Origin: an uncultured Alistipes sp.
GTDB lineage: Bacteria > Bacteroidota > Bacteroidia > Bacteroidales > Rikenellaceae
Reading direction: 5' to 3'
Assembly: GCA_900768015.1 (NCBI GenBank)
Contig: CAAGBI010000074.1
Span: 1-33,723 of the forward strand
Length of the DNA stretch: 33,723 bases
The notes beneath the pieces are model-generated. The model searched no databases, was not told the DNA's origin, and saw only the letters and a list, made by a program, of their open reading frames with translations. Position 1 is the first letter of the stretch, and each line of letters opens with the position of its first letter. Both the position numbers and the translations under genes were made by a program. Below are positions 7,463 to 16,143 of the stretch, piece by piece.

Positions 7463-9460
7463 TTACAACCAGCCACCAGGATTGTTAGGCTCCAAAGTAC
7501 CCTCATCGTAAGTGACACCCTCACGCGCTACGAATGCGAACTCCTGCTCGGTAGCCATACCACCAGTAATCTGACCACCACCTACATTAGTACCGCCAGC
7601 AACATACTTCAAGGTTACGAGTGCTGTACCAGGCTTTGTACAAGTGAGCATGAGCTTACCGCCCATCCACTTGATGTTCTCGATGCCGAGTGCCTCGATT
7701 GCCTCCTCTGGGATCTCGCTCTCAAGCATCTTGATCTTGTCGTTAGTGCCATCACCGATATATGAAGAGATGTTGATAATAACCTCCTCACCAACAGGGA
7801 TAGGAATACACTTTGTGCCACGAACAGCCATCAATACGCGGTAAGCATCGATAAGACCTGTACCCATCTTGTTGTTGTACGAAGCAAGGTTGAGGGTACC
7901 GCCAGCAACATTAGTCTTGAAGCCCGTAAGATAGGGATTGAGGTTGTTTACAGAGCTTACGATAATATCCTTCAACTCGGGCAATGTGAGCACGATGTTG
8001 TTATCCAAAGCGTAAGAGATAGCCAACGCTGCGATACCCGAAACATGAGGACATGCCATAGATGTACCCTGGCTGTAGCCATACTTATCGTTGGGCAATG
8101 TAGAGAGTACACAACCGGGCTCTGCCCATGTGGTAGGAGCATACTCACCACCAGGAGCTGCTACATTACAACCGCGATCGTAGCAAGTGTAGTATGTAGG
8201 AAGACCATCAGGAGCGATAGCCGTAACTGCGATAAGCTCGTTGTATGCAGCAGGATAACCCGCAACAGCCTTACCATCGTTACCCGCAGCGAAGATGATG
8301 ATACCACCCTCCAATGCTGGAGAGTTCTTTGTCTCCATGAAGTAGTGGAACGCCTCGAGCTCTACGCCTGTCGTGCCATTTGCAAACTGTGAGTCGTTAG
8401 CAATCTGACCAGCCTCGAAGCCCCATGAGTTCTGCAAGATACATGCGCCCATGTCGGCAGCATACTCAACAGCCTTAGCAGTGCCACCAGCACCAGCATC
8501 CTTACCGCCAGAGAGAATCTGGCAAGACATGATGCGCACGCCGTCGCCGTTACCTGTACCACCTGCAACACCCGACACACCGATGCCGTTGTTGTTTACC
8601 GCAGCTACAGTACCTGCGACATGTGTGCCATGACCCTGATCACCCGAGCGAGTCCATGTCACGCGACCGTTGTGTGCGAAGTTATAGCCGTGAACATCGT
8701 CAACATAGCCGTTGTTATCATCATCAACACCCTCAGCGCCATTAGCCTCAGCCTCGTTAACCCACATGTTGTCCTTAAGGTCAGCATGAGTGTAGCAAAC
8801 GCCCTCGTCAACAACCGCTACGATAACATCATTGCGACCTGCGGTAATCTCCCACGCGGGGAAGAGGTTGACATCAGCACCAGCCTTAGCGTTGGGATAT
8901 GTCTCTGAAAGGCCAAGATTGCGATAGTGCCACTGCTTAGAGAGCATAGGGTCGTCGTAGGGCAACTCCTCAGAGCGTGTCTGAGCAAACTGCGAGGGGT
9001 CTACCTCGGTAATCTTAGATGTAGGAGCGATAATCTTAGTTGCGAACTGCACACGCTCAACAGACTTCTCGGCTGCGAGGCTCTGTGCCGCAAACTCCAA
9101 GTTTACGCTCTCGGGGAAGGCAACGGTAAACCAGCGGTGCATGCCACGAGCTCGCTTAACATCGCCATTGATGTTGAGGTTGAACACAGGCTTAATCTCC
9201 GTAGCGCCAATCTCCGATGCGATGGCGTCGATAGCTGAGCCAGAGCGTGTTGCGCACTCTGCATTGAGCATTCGCTCAGCAGCCTCATCGTCAACATAGA
9301 TAATCAACTCACCCTGTGCTGCATCGTCAGAGGTGTTGACAAACTTCTTTGCCACCATGGCGTTAGCATCCACAGTTGCAGTCTCATCGACAGTGTTTGT
9401 TGCGCACGATACGGCGAACAAGCCAGCCAATGCAAGAAGGAAAACTTTTGTTTTGTTCAT
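7463..9460 (-). CDS. S8 family subtilisin-like serine peptidase lipoprotein (copy 1)
   Basis: 665 residues. Lipoprotein signal with Cys19 in FAVSC. Residues about 45-150 resemble an inhibitor/propeptide region with LNINGDVKRARGMHRWF. The catalytic domain begins after AQTR162-SEEL and has Asp218 (VVDEGV), His277 (GHGTHVAGT), oxyanion Asn394 (AAGND) and Ser467 (GTSMACPHVSG), so it should be active. A calcium-site-like DDDNNGYVDD lies at 246-255. After about 545 comes a C-terminal domain of roughly 115 residues with TGLIDA, KPGTALVTLKYVAGG and a VGGGQITGG segment, ending GGWL; the same domain is in the other subtilase. Promoter candidate at 9526-9556. Co-transcribed with the lipocalin gene downstream. 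Confidence 0.93.
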   Translation of the reverse strand: MNKTKVFLLALAGLFAVSCATNTVDETATVDANAMVAKKFVNTSDDAAQGELIIYVDDEAAERMLNAECATRSGSAIDAIASEIGATEIKPVFNLNINGDVKRARGMHRWFTVAFPESVNLEFAAQSLAAEKSVERVQFATKIIAPTSKITEVDPSQFAQTRSEELPYDDPMLSKQWHYRNLGLSETYPNAKAGADVNLFPAWEITAGRNDVIVAVVDEGVCYTHADLKDNMWVNEAEANGAEGVDDDNNGYVDDVHGYNFAHNGRVTWTRSGDQGHGTHVAGTVAAVNNNGIGVSGVAGGTGNGDGVRIMSCQILSGGKDAGAGGTAKAVEYAADMGACILQNSWGFEAGQIANDSQFANGTTGVELEAFHYFMETKNSPALEGGIIIFAAGNDGKAVAGYPAAYNELIAVTAIAPDGLPTYYTCYDRGCNVAAPGGEYAPTTWAEPGCVLSTLPNDKYGYSQGTSMACPHVSGIAALAISYALDNNIVLTLPELKDIIVSSVNNLNPYLTGFKTNVAGGTLNLASYNNKMGTGLIDAYRVLMAVRGTKCIPIPVGEEVIINISSYIGDGTNDKIKMLESEIPEEAIEALGIENIKWMGGKLMLTCTKPGTALVTLKYVAGGTNVGGGQITGGMATEQEFAFVAREGVTYDEGTLEPNNPGGWL

Positions 9461-9525
9461 ATTAGTTAATAGTTAAATTGTTTCTCATTTAGTTAGAGTA
9501 TGCACACACACATACTTCCAAGATG

Positions 9526-9556
9526 CAAATTTACAAAAATAACATCAATATACAAC
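9526..9556 (-). promoter_or_regulatory. Candidate promoter of subtilase copy 1
   Basis: Minus strand TAAATTTG (9526-9533) matches TAnnTTTG; 19 nt upstream is GTTG (9553-9556), one base off the TTTG of the -33 box. It is 65 nt before the ATG. Confidence 0.5.
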
Positions 9557-9628
9557 GACGAAGAGCGATTTTTTCTCGCAACACAGTGCAATTAGAGGAT
9601 TTATGAGGGAGAGGGAGTAATGTTGTGA

Positions 9629-9767
9629 TTAAGGAAATTAGGGAGTTTAAGGAATATAATGAAGATAGTGAACTTAAGGAATAGAGCTTTTTGCCTTCCC
9701 TAAATTCCCTAATCTCCTTATATTCCCTAATCTCCTTAATCTCCTTAACTTCTCTAAATTCCTTACC
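9629..9767. repeat. Inverted pair of 9-bp tandem repeat arrays
   Basis: Left arm 9629-9682: six 9-bp units of the TTAAGGAAT type (for example TTAAGGAAA, TTAGGGAGT, TTAAGGAAT, with two diverged units). A 13-bp spacer follows. Right arm 9696-9767: eight units of the complementary type (TTCCCTAAT, CTCCTTAAT, CTCCTTAAC and variants). One strand of each arm is nearly all purine or all pyrimidine except for T/A. The whole could fold into a long imperfect hairpin. Not coding in any frame I can support. Confidence 0.85.
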
Positions 9768-9788
9768 CCCCCCAACTACATCTCAGCA

Positions 9789-9835
9789 AAAAATACCGTC
9801 AATGGGATGTACATTCCAGTACTACCCATTGACGG
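9789..9835 (-). terminator. Rho-independent terminator after lipocalin copy 2
   Basis: CCGTCAATGGG (9796-9806) pairs perfectly with CCCATTGACGG (9825-9835). On the minus strand the stem is followed by TATTTTTTGC. It ends the subtilase copy 2 / lipocalin copy 2 transcript. Confidence 0.88.
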
Positions 9836-9877
9836 CACTCTTAAGTTAGTGGCAGATATCTGCCCTATAATCGGAGA

Positions 9878-10336
9878 TTACAAGAAGGGAACAACCTCTG
9901 CAGAGCGAGTTGCTGTTGCCTCATTATATACCTCCTCAGGAATTGTGCAGGCCTCGTAGACATAGGTCACAGGAGTTGACTCCTTGCTCTTGAGTGTGAG
10001 GAACTTACCATCATCAGATACACCACCTGAGTATGATGTCTTCCACTCGCCACCATCGAAATATGTACCACTCAACACACCACCATCGATAGAGTACTCA
10101 CCCTCGAAGAACTGATAGTCCCAGGTGTAAACCTGCTGGTAGAGTGCGAAGATACCACCCTCGAACTTGATATATACTGAGAAGTCGTTAGCTACGCCAT
10201 CTACCGAAACGAGCTTCCACTCTTTCTCGATGTTCTCGAAGCCGCCTACAGTTGGGCCGTTAGGGGTCTTACTATTGTTGCACGCAACCGAGAAGAGAAC
10301 TACAGCTGCCATTGCCAACATCTTAAAAATCTTCAT
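9878..10336 (-). CDS. Lipocalin-like small lipoprotein (copy 2)
   Basis: 152 residues, paralogue of the 6986-7426 protein. Lipoprotein signal with Cys19 in FSVAC. The lipocalin-like part starts at EKEWKLVS (37-44), then YIKFEGGIFALYQQVYTWDYQ, a FEGEYSIDGGVLSGTYFDGGEW stretch and LTLKSKES. The shared C-terminus has the CTIPEEV motif, then ATATR144 followed by SAEVVPFL, the end of the protein. It lies 32 nt after the second subtilase and is followed by a strong terminator, so this subtilase/lipocalin pair is one transcription unit. The function is unknown; the constant pairing with a subtilase suggests a shared task such as inhibition, maturation or recognition. Confidence 0.75.
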   Translation of the reverse strand: MKIFKMLAMAAVVLFSVACNNSKTPNGPTVGGFENIEKEWKLVSVDGVANDFSVYIKFEGGIFALYQQVYTWDYQFFEGEYSIDGGVLSGTYFDGGEWKTSYSGGVSDDGKFLTLKSKESTPVTYVYEACTIPEEVYNEATATRSAEVVPFL

Positions 10337-10368
10337 AATATTCTATAGTTTATGAGTTCTACAATAGA

Positions 10369-12447
10369 TTACAACCACGCACCAGCGTCGTTACCCTCAC
10401 GAGAGATGATGACAACCTCCTTCTCCATGAGCTTACCACCAGTTGTGCTACCGCCACCTACAGCGTTACCACCAGCGATGTACTTAACAGTGATTACACC
10501 GATACCGGGCTTTGTACACTTGAGGTAGATGGTGTTGCTGAAGAAGTCAGCTGTAGTGATACCAAGGCGCTGCTTAACATCGTCAGAGATGACAAACTCC
10601 TTCAACATTGTAACATTGATGTCACCAGTACCGATGATGTTGCCAAGCTTAAGAGCGTACTCCTCACCAACAACCACGGGAATACAAGTTGCACCACGGA
10701 GGTTCATGATAGCGAGTGTAGCATCGAGCTTACCAGTACCCACCTTGCCCTTGTACAAGCTAAGGTCGAAGTTGTATTTCTGAATCTTGTAATTGCCATT
10801 TTGGTCGATGTAAGCACGGTGACGCTCCACAGTACCTGCAAGGCTATTGTCGATATTACGCACTGAAGAAGTGATTACATCGTAGAGCTGAGTGTTTGTA
10901 AGGTGGATGCCATTCTCAACAGCGTAAGAGAGTGCCAAAGCTGCGATACCCGATACATGAGGACATGCCATAGATGTACCCTGCATGTAACCATAGTCGG
11001 AGTCGTAATTACGACCTGAATATGAGTCATAAGTCTCAGCGGGGAGTGTAGAGAGCACACAACCATAGTCCTTGAAACCCTGATTGCCGATAACCTCACT
11101 CTCACCACCAGGAGCAGCTACATTACAGCCAGGACCGTAGTTTGTATATACTGTAGGATTGCCGTCAGGAGCATAAGCAGTTACAGAGATAAACTCGTTG
11201 TAAGCACTTGGGTAGTTAGCCGAGCCGTAGGCCTCGTTACCTGCAGCAAAGATAACCACATTACCATCCATAGCCGAGCAACCGCTCTGCGACTGGAAGT
11301 AGCGAAGTGCTGTAAGCTCTATACCATAGTAGCCAGTAGAGTAGGCACTATCTGACTTAGGGCCACGCTCTGAGTTGTAACCCCAAGAGTTCTGCAAGAT
11401 ACAAGCACCATTGTCGGCAGCATACTCAATACCCTTAGCATTTGTGTTGAGGTCACCTCTATCGCCGCCATCGAATATCTGGATAGACATGATGCGAACA
11501 CCATTGTTACCCGAGCCATCACCACCAGCAACGCCACAAACGCCAATGCCGTTGTTGTTTACCGCAGCGATAGTACCTGCTACATGAGTACCATGACCTG
11601 AGTCACCAACATACTCACCATCAGACCATGCAGGCTTATCCCATGAGATATTACCGTTGAGTTTCACTGCATTGAGACCATAAATATCGTCAACATAACC
11701 ATTCTTGTCATCGTCAACGCCCTCAACACCGTTAGCCTCAGCCTGGTTAACCCACATATTAGCAGCCAAGTCGGGGTGATTATACTTTACACCCTCGTCA
11801 ACCACGGCTACAATAACATCGCGGCTACCAGTAGTGTAGTTCCAAGCGCCATAAGCACCAATATCCTCGCCCTCCTTTGCACCGGGGAAGATGCTCTGCT
11901 GACCCTTGTTGTTGTAGTGCCACTGCAATGCGAGCATCTCATCATTGAAGAACTCCTCGCCAGAGCGTGTCTGGGCTACCTCCTCGGGAGATAGGGGCAC
12001 AGCCTTAACATCGGGACGCTCGATAATAGAGCAGTACTGTACGCGCTTTACTGAGCTGACAGCGGCGAACTTCTGAGCCACCTGCTCCATGTCAGCCTTC
12101 TCGTCGAACTCAACAATAAACCAACGGTGCATGCCCTGCTCGCGCTTAGCATCGCCATTGATGTTCATATTAAATACGGGCGCGATAGACTCTACGCCAA
12201 GCTCCTCGGCTACAGCATCGAGCTGAGCGTTACCTGAGCGTGTTGTGCTCACTGTCCAAGCATCTGCAGTCTCCTCATCGACATAGAGGATAAGCTCGCC
12301 AGCAGCAGCGCCCTCAGAAGAGTTGATAATCTTCGCCATAGGGCTCTTCTCAGCTGCCACACCCTCACCCTCCATAACGGGATCTGCAACACACGATGCT
12401 GCAAAGATTGCAACCAATGCAAACAAAGAAAATTTAACCTTATTCAT
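10369..12447 (-). CDS. S8 family subtilisin-like serine peptidase lipoprotein (copy 2)
   Basis: 692 residues, paralogue of the 7463-9460 protein. Lipoprotein signal with Cys19 in FAASC. Pro-region about 45-155 (FNMNINGDAKREQGMHRWF), then AQTR161-SGEE just before the catalytic domain. Triad: Asp217 in VVDEGV, His285 in GHGTHVAGT, Ser492 in GTSMACPHVSG; oxyanion Asn404 in AAGNEAYG. DDDKNGYVDD at 245-254 resembles a calcium-binding loop. Insertions relative to copy 1 lie before the His and before the Ser. The C-terminal domain has KPGIGVITVKYIAGG and VGGGSTTGG and ends GAWL. It has its own promoter candidate at 12492-12521 and heads the protease block. A catalytically competent, cell-surface or periplasmic enzyme is expected. 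Confidence 0.93.
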   Translation of the reverse strand: MNKVKFSLFALVAIFAASCVADPVMEGEGVAAEKSPMAKIINSSEGAAAGELILYVDEETADAWTVSTTRSGNAQLDAVAEELGVESIAPVFNMNINGDAKREQGMHRWFIVEFDEKADMEQVAQKFAAVSSVKRVQYCSIIERPDVKAVPLSPEEVAQTRSGEEFFNDEMLALQWHYNNKGQQSIFPGAKEGEDIGAYGAWNYTTGSRDVIVAVVDEGVKYNHPDLAANMWVNQAEANGVEGVDDDKNGYVDDIYGLNAVKLNGNISWDKPAWSDGEYVGDSGHGTHVAGTIAAVNNNGIGVCGVAGGDGSGNNGVRIMSIQIFDGGDRGDLNTNAKGIEYAADNGACILQNSWGYNSERGPKSDSAYSTGYYGIELTALRYFQSQSGCSAMDGNVVIFAAGNEAYGSANYPSAYNEFISVTAYAPDGNPTVYTNYGPGCNVAAPGGESEVIGNQGFKDYGCVLSTLPAETYDSYSGRNYDSDYGYMQGTSMACPHVSGIAALALSYAVENGIHLTNTQLYDVITSSVRNIDNSLAGTVERHRAYIDQNGNYKIQKYNFDLSLYKGKVGTGKLDATLAIMNLRGATCIPVVVGEEYALKLGNIIGTGDINVTMLKEFVISDDVKQRLGITTADFFSNTIYLKCTKPGIGVITVKYIAGGNAVGGGSTTGGKLMEKEVVIISREGNDAGAWL

Positions 12448-12491
12448 AGTTATTATTAAAAAAATTTAAGTTTTCGCAGTTCTTCTCGTTA

Positions 12492-12521
12492 CAAAGGTAG
12501 TCAATATTTTGTTATTGCAAA
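12492..12521 (-). promoter_or_regulatory. Promoter of subtilase copy 2
   Basis: Minus strand TACCTTTG (12492-12499) with TTTG (12518-12521) 18 nt upstream, close to the Bacteroidota consensus. It lies 45 nt before the ATG. Confidence 0.7.
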
Positions 12522-12597
12522 AGATTATCGCCAAAAAGTATCGCAAAAGGTGCTGAGTATGCACATATTAATAGCATATGCAAAAAAGGGGCGATAT

Positions 12598-12636
12598 ACA
12601 AAAAAAGGGCGACCCGCCCCTTTCGGGACAGGTCGC
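12598..12636 (-). terminator. Rho-independent terminator of the susCD operon
   Basis: On the minus strand GCGACC pairs with GGTCGC, extended by GTCCC/GGGGC around a GAAA loop (12609-12636), followed by CC and a run of seven T residues. It lies 22 nt past the stop of the third operon gene. Confidence 0.9.
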
Positions 12637-12658
12637 ACCACATATTTAGCTTAAACCA

Positions 12659-14410
12659 CTACTTAAGTGTGATGTTAGCCTTTGTGAAGTTAAAATCTGA
12701 CTTCACGCCATAGTTCAAACTCATAGCTGAAGTCTCAGGAGCAGCATTTGCTGCTGGAGTGTAAGCAGTACGGAAGTACTTAGTCTCACCGTAGATAGTA
12801 GAGAAACCAAGGAATACATCATAAGTAGTACCAGGAGTAAGACCTGTGTAAACTGCAAGAGCATAGCCATTCTCGATCATGTCAGGAATGAATTCTGAGA
12901 AGTCCTCAGCATTTGGATTTGCAAGAGCCTCCTCGGGAGTTACCTCTGCAGGAACACCAGTGGCAACAAAAGCCTTGATAGACTTGATCTCACTGCCATT
13001 TGCCTCCATGTAGATACACATTGAAGAATCAGATGGGTAGTTAGCCTCGTATTCGGGGTTACCAGTGATACCAACAACTGAATCAACTGCTACAGTGATC
13101 TCTACATCTGGAAGCTCAGCGTTACCCAAACCTGGGAAGTAGAAAGCGTAAGCAATTGCATCAGAAGCCTGAGCCTCGCCACCTGCGTAAGGAACAGCAA
13201 CAACAGTCTTCATACCTGCGCCCTCAGCGGGAATTACATACTCATTAGTGTCAACGCTACCCTCATAGATAGTGTACTCCTCAGAACCAGCTACGATAGC
13301 CTCAACAATAGCTGTAGCATCAGTGATGTTACCATCAACAAGAGCGAACTTGAATGACTCTACATCAGAACCGTAGTAGAAGTTAAGGATTGCAGAAGTT
13401 GATTTGTTGTCAGACTCAACCTTCATACCAGTGTACTCTGCAGCGAGTGAATAGTCAGTAACCACAATGCCAGGCAAGATGTAAGACATAAGACCTGAAG
13501 CGTTTGTAGGAGTCAAGATACCGAGCTGACCCTCGCTCTCGTAAACAATGTATACCTTGTTTGCAGCGAAGCTGAAGACACCATCCTTGAAAGTAACAGC
13601 ACCAGGAACCTGACCATTCTCATCAGACTCGATGTAGAGGTACAAAGGAGACAAACCAATGTCTGAGAAGTTGATAGAAGCACCGAGGTTAACAGGATTA
13701 TTAACAACAATTACATTGTTAGGATCTGCAACATTGAACTCAATATATGCACCAGGAGTCAACTGGAGGTAACCAGGAACATCACCGAACATATAGACGA
13801 AGAAGTCACGACCAAATGGATCAAGTACACGGTAACGGTTTACATCAGTCTCATGCTTCTGGATACGAGCGGGAGAAGCGTAACCTGCAGGGTACTCCAA
13901 AAGTGGGCAGAAGAAGTCATCGATATAAGTACCGTAAATTACCTTACCATTCTCATCAGTGTAATCTACCCACTTCTCAGGAATCATGAATGTGAAAGTG
14001 TGCACATATACACCGTAAGCAGATGCCTGCTCGCTATCAAGCTGAATAGAAGCGTTATACTTCTTACCCTCAACCATGTTAGCAGCATCATTTACAGTTA
14101 CAGTCAACACAGCTGTGTCGCTACCAGCCTCAAATGTAACTGAAGCAGGAACTGTGAGGAAGTTAGCAGCATCCTCTGCTACCTCTGAACGCACGCTAAC
14201 TGTCAATGCATCATTAGCGTTAGCACGCTTAACAGCGATATCTACAGAAGTAGTCTCTTCTGTAACATTAATTACTGATGTGTCAGGAAAGTATACACCA
14301 GCGTTGGTGTCCTTCGCACCAGGAGTCCACTCCTCTGTACACGAAGTAAATGTAACAACACCTACTGCGGCAAGGAGAAGATATAAAAATTTGAAATTCT
14401 TCATAATCAT
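12659..14410 (-). CDS. SusCD-associated surface lipoprotein with Calx-beta-like domain
   Basis: 583 residues; a second ATG at 14404 (MKNFKFLYLL) is an equally good start. Lipoprotein signal ending TFTSC (Cys24 from the first Met). Residues about 38-140 look like a Calx-beta or DUF1735-type beta-sandwich (SVDIAVKRANANDALTVSV and FEAGSDTAVLTVTVND). The middle (about 150-330) is unassigned and aromatic-rich. The last 150 residues resemble FN3-like modules (YTGLTPGTTYDVFLGFSTIYG). It is the third gene of the susCD operon, 25 nt after susD, in the position where SusE/SusF-type substrate-binding lipoproteins occur. The ligand is unknown. Confidence 0.75.
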   Translation of the reverse strand: MIMKNFKFLYLLLAAVGVVTFTSCTEEWTPGAKDTNAGVYFPDTSVINVTEETTSVDIAVKRANANDALTVSVRSEVAEDAANFLTVPASVTFEAGSDTAVLTVTVNDAANMVEGKKYNASIQLDSEQASAYGVYVHTFTFMIPEKWVDYTDENGKVIYGTYIDDFFCPLLEYPAGYASPARIQKHETDVNRYRVLDPFGRDFFVYMFGDVPGYLQLTPGAYIEFNVADPNNVIVVNNPVNLGASINFSDIGLSPLYLYIESDENGQVPGAVTFKDGVFSFAANKVYIVYESEGQLGILTPTNASGLMSYILPGIVVTDYSLAAEYTGMKVESDNKSTSAILNFYYGSDVESFKFALVDGNITDATAIVEAIVAGSEEYTIYEGSVDTNEYVIPAEGAGMKTVVAVPYAGGEAQASDAIAYAFYFPGLGNAELPDVEITVAVDSVVGITGNPEYEANYPSDSSMCIYMEANGSEIKSIKAFVATGVPAEVTPEEALANPNAEDFSEFIPDMIENGYALAVYTGLTPGTTYDVFLGFSTIYGETKYFRTAYTPAANAAPETSAMSLNYGVKSDFNFTKANITLK

Positions 14411-14435
14411 CTTTAATTTAAGTTGTTACACCTAA

Positions 14436-16121
14436 TTACTGTAATTCACTATCCTGAACGGGCTTGAGTGACTCAGATGGATCGGGGTTGTTAAATGTGA
14501 TACCCTCGTTACGCTCGAGCTCGCCCTGTGGGATACAGTAGTTCCACCATGGAAGACGACCATCAGAGTTGTGACGACCCTCTACATAGTAGTTAGTGCC
14601 CTTGAAACCACACTTAACACCCATGTCCAAGCGCTTCATATCGTACATAACGATACCCTCACCCCAGTGCTCCAAAGCCTTCTGTGCGATGATCTCGTTG
14701 AGAACCTCCTCGCCTGTACGGAAGCAGTTGTAGTTAGAGTCACGGTTAGCCATGAACTGAATGAGAAGCTCACGAGCAGCAGCATCACCGCTGATGTGGT
14801 ATGTAGCCTCCATCTGGATGAAGTACATCTCCTCGTTACGCATCAAAGGAAGTGATACAGCACCACCAACAGTTGAGTCGGTCTGCGCACCGCTACCTGG
14901 ACGGAACTTGAAGAATGTGTAAGGAGCCAACAAGTTGAATGAATCCTCATCCAAAGCTGTGCTATTCTTAAAGTCGTTGTAAGTAGTATCAGGACCCTTA
15001 ATCAAAGCCTTACGGAAGTCAGTGTTAGACAACTCGTCGTAAACCTGCTTAGAAACACCAAGGCTGGTGTACTGACCGTAACCATACATTGCCTCAGGAG
15101 CCAAGTGTGCTGAGTGCTGGTGAAGGTTAGAGTAGATAGTCTCTGAAGAGTAAACAGCAGACATAATCCATGCAGGAACTACAGTGTTGAAACCAGTAGT
15201 AGTGTTAGTCCACTGATCCTCAGTCATGATAGCGCCACCAGAGAACTGGAGTGCCTTCTCAGCGTGCTGCTTAGCAAGCTCATAAGCAGCCATACCAGAA
15301 GGAAGCTCACCATTCAAACCATCGTTTACGAAGTCCTCGCCGCCCAACCACATGTAAGCACGAGCGTAAAGACCGTGGATGAAAGCCTCAGTAGGATAGA
15401 AAGGCTTCTCCTGAGCATAACCCTCCAAGCAAACCAATGCGTCCTCCAAGTCAGCAAAGATGAAGTTGAACATCTCCTCACGAGTAGCACGATTGTTGTC
15501 CTTAGCGATCTTCTCAGTAGTATCCTCAGTTACGATAGGTACTGTCAAACCCTGAGCGTCGATACAACCCTGCTCATAAGTTTCAGCGTTGATATCTACC
15601 TCAGCGTAGAGAGGATCGAACAAACGAGCAAGGTCGAGGTAAAGCATAGCACGGTAAGCCTTAGCCATACCACGATACATTGCAAACTCCTCGTTATCAC
15701 CTGCGAGGTCGATAACCTGGTTACAGCTACGGATAGTTGGGTAGTAACCCATCCATGTCATAGCAGACATAATAGAGTTAGGAGCATAACCATAACCACG
15801 AGCACCTGTCATGAAACGGTTGTAGTTAGGGTTGTTGCCGAGCATCCAACCATTTGCTACCATGTTCTTACACTCGAAATCGTGGTAAGCAGCCCAACCT
15901 GGATAACCATAGTCAGTGTGCTCGTAAGCACCTGCTGTTGAGGTCAAACCAGAGTGAATACCTGGCAACAAAGTCTCAAGTACCACAGACGCATCCCCCG
16001 CCATAAGCTGGCTCTCAGTGATAGCCGACTCCTTAGGGAAGGTCTCGCGGATACAGCCGCTGAGTGCAACAACGGCACCGAGAGCAACAGCTGTAGTAGT
16101 AAATATCTTTGTAAATTTCAT
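14436..16121 (-). CDS. SusD/RagB family outer-membrane nutrient-binding lipoprotein
   Basis: 561 residues. Lipoprotein signal ending VVALSGC (Cys23). SusD-family features: the N-terminal region with Leu-rich SVVLETLLPGIHSG, a helical repeat stretch with MYRGMAKAYRAMLYLDLARLF at about 150-170, RAYMWLGG around 255, and the C-terminal ALEHWGEGIVMYDMKRLDM segment typical of the family. SusD lipoproteins form a lid on the paired SusC channel and capture the ligand at the cell surface. The gene follows susC after 22 nt. No glycoside hydrolase is encoded nearby, so the ligand may be a peptide rather than a glycan. Confidence 0.93.
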   Translation of the reverse strand: MKFTKIFTTTAVALGAVVALSGCIRETFPKESAITESQLMAGDASVVLETLLPGIHSGLTSTAGAYEHTDYGYPGWAAYHDFECKNMVANGWMLGNNPNYNRFMTGARGYGYAPNSIMSAMTWMGYYPTIRSCNQVIDLAGDNEEFAMYRGMAKAYRAMLYLDLARLFDPLYAEVDINAETYEQGCIDAQGLTVPIVTEDTTEKIAKDNNRATREEMFNFIFADLEDALVCLEGYAQEKPFYPTEAFIHGLYARAYMWLGGEDFVNDGLNGELPSGMAAYELAKQHAEKALQFSGGAIMTEDQWTNTTTGFNTVVPAWIMSAVYSSETIYSNLHQHSAHLAPEAMYGYGQYTSLGVSKQVYDELSNTDFRKALIKGPDTTYNDFKNSTALDEDSFNLLAPYTFFKFRPGSGAQTDSTVGGAVSLPLMRNEEMYFIQMEATYHISGDAAARELLIQFMANRDSNYNCFRTGEEVLNEIIAQKALEHWGEGIVMYDMKRLDMGVKCGFKGTNYYVEGRHNSDGRLPWWNYCIPQGELERNEGITFNNPDPSESLKPVQDSELQ

Positions 16122-16143
16122 AGTCTTATACCTTATATATTAA

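Larger units (their letters stand above)
9461..9877. other. Intergenic stretch with promoter, inverted tandem array and terminator
   Basis: 417 bp without a convincing gene. It holds the promoter candidate for the subtilase at 9526-9556, the inverted 9-bp repeat arrays at 9629-9767 and the terminator of the upstream lipocalin gene at 9789-9835. Confidence 0.8.

Noticed and set aside
9629..9767. Possible CRISPR array
   Set aside because: The units are 9 bp with no spacers and no cas genes; it is an inverted tandem repeat.
13747..14143. Plus-strand open frames within the third susCD operon gene
   Set aside because: Opposite a clear lipoprotein gene; no start context or family resemblance.
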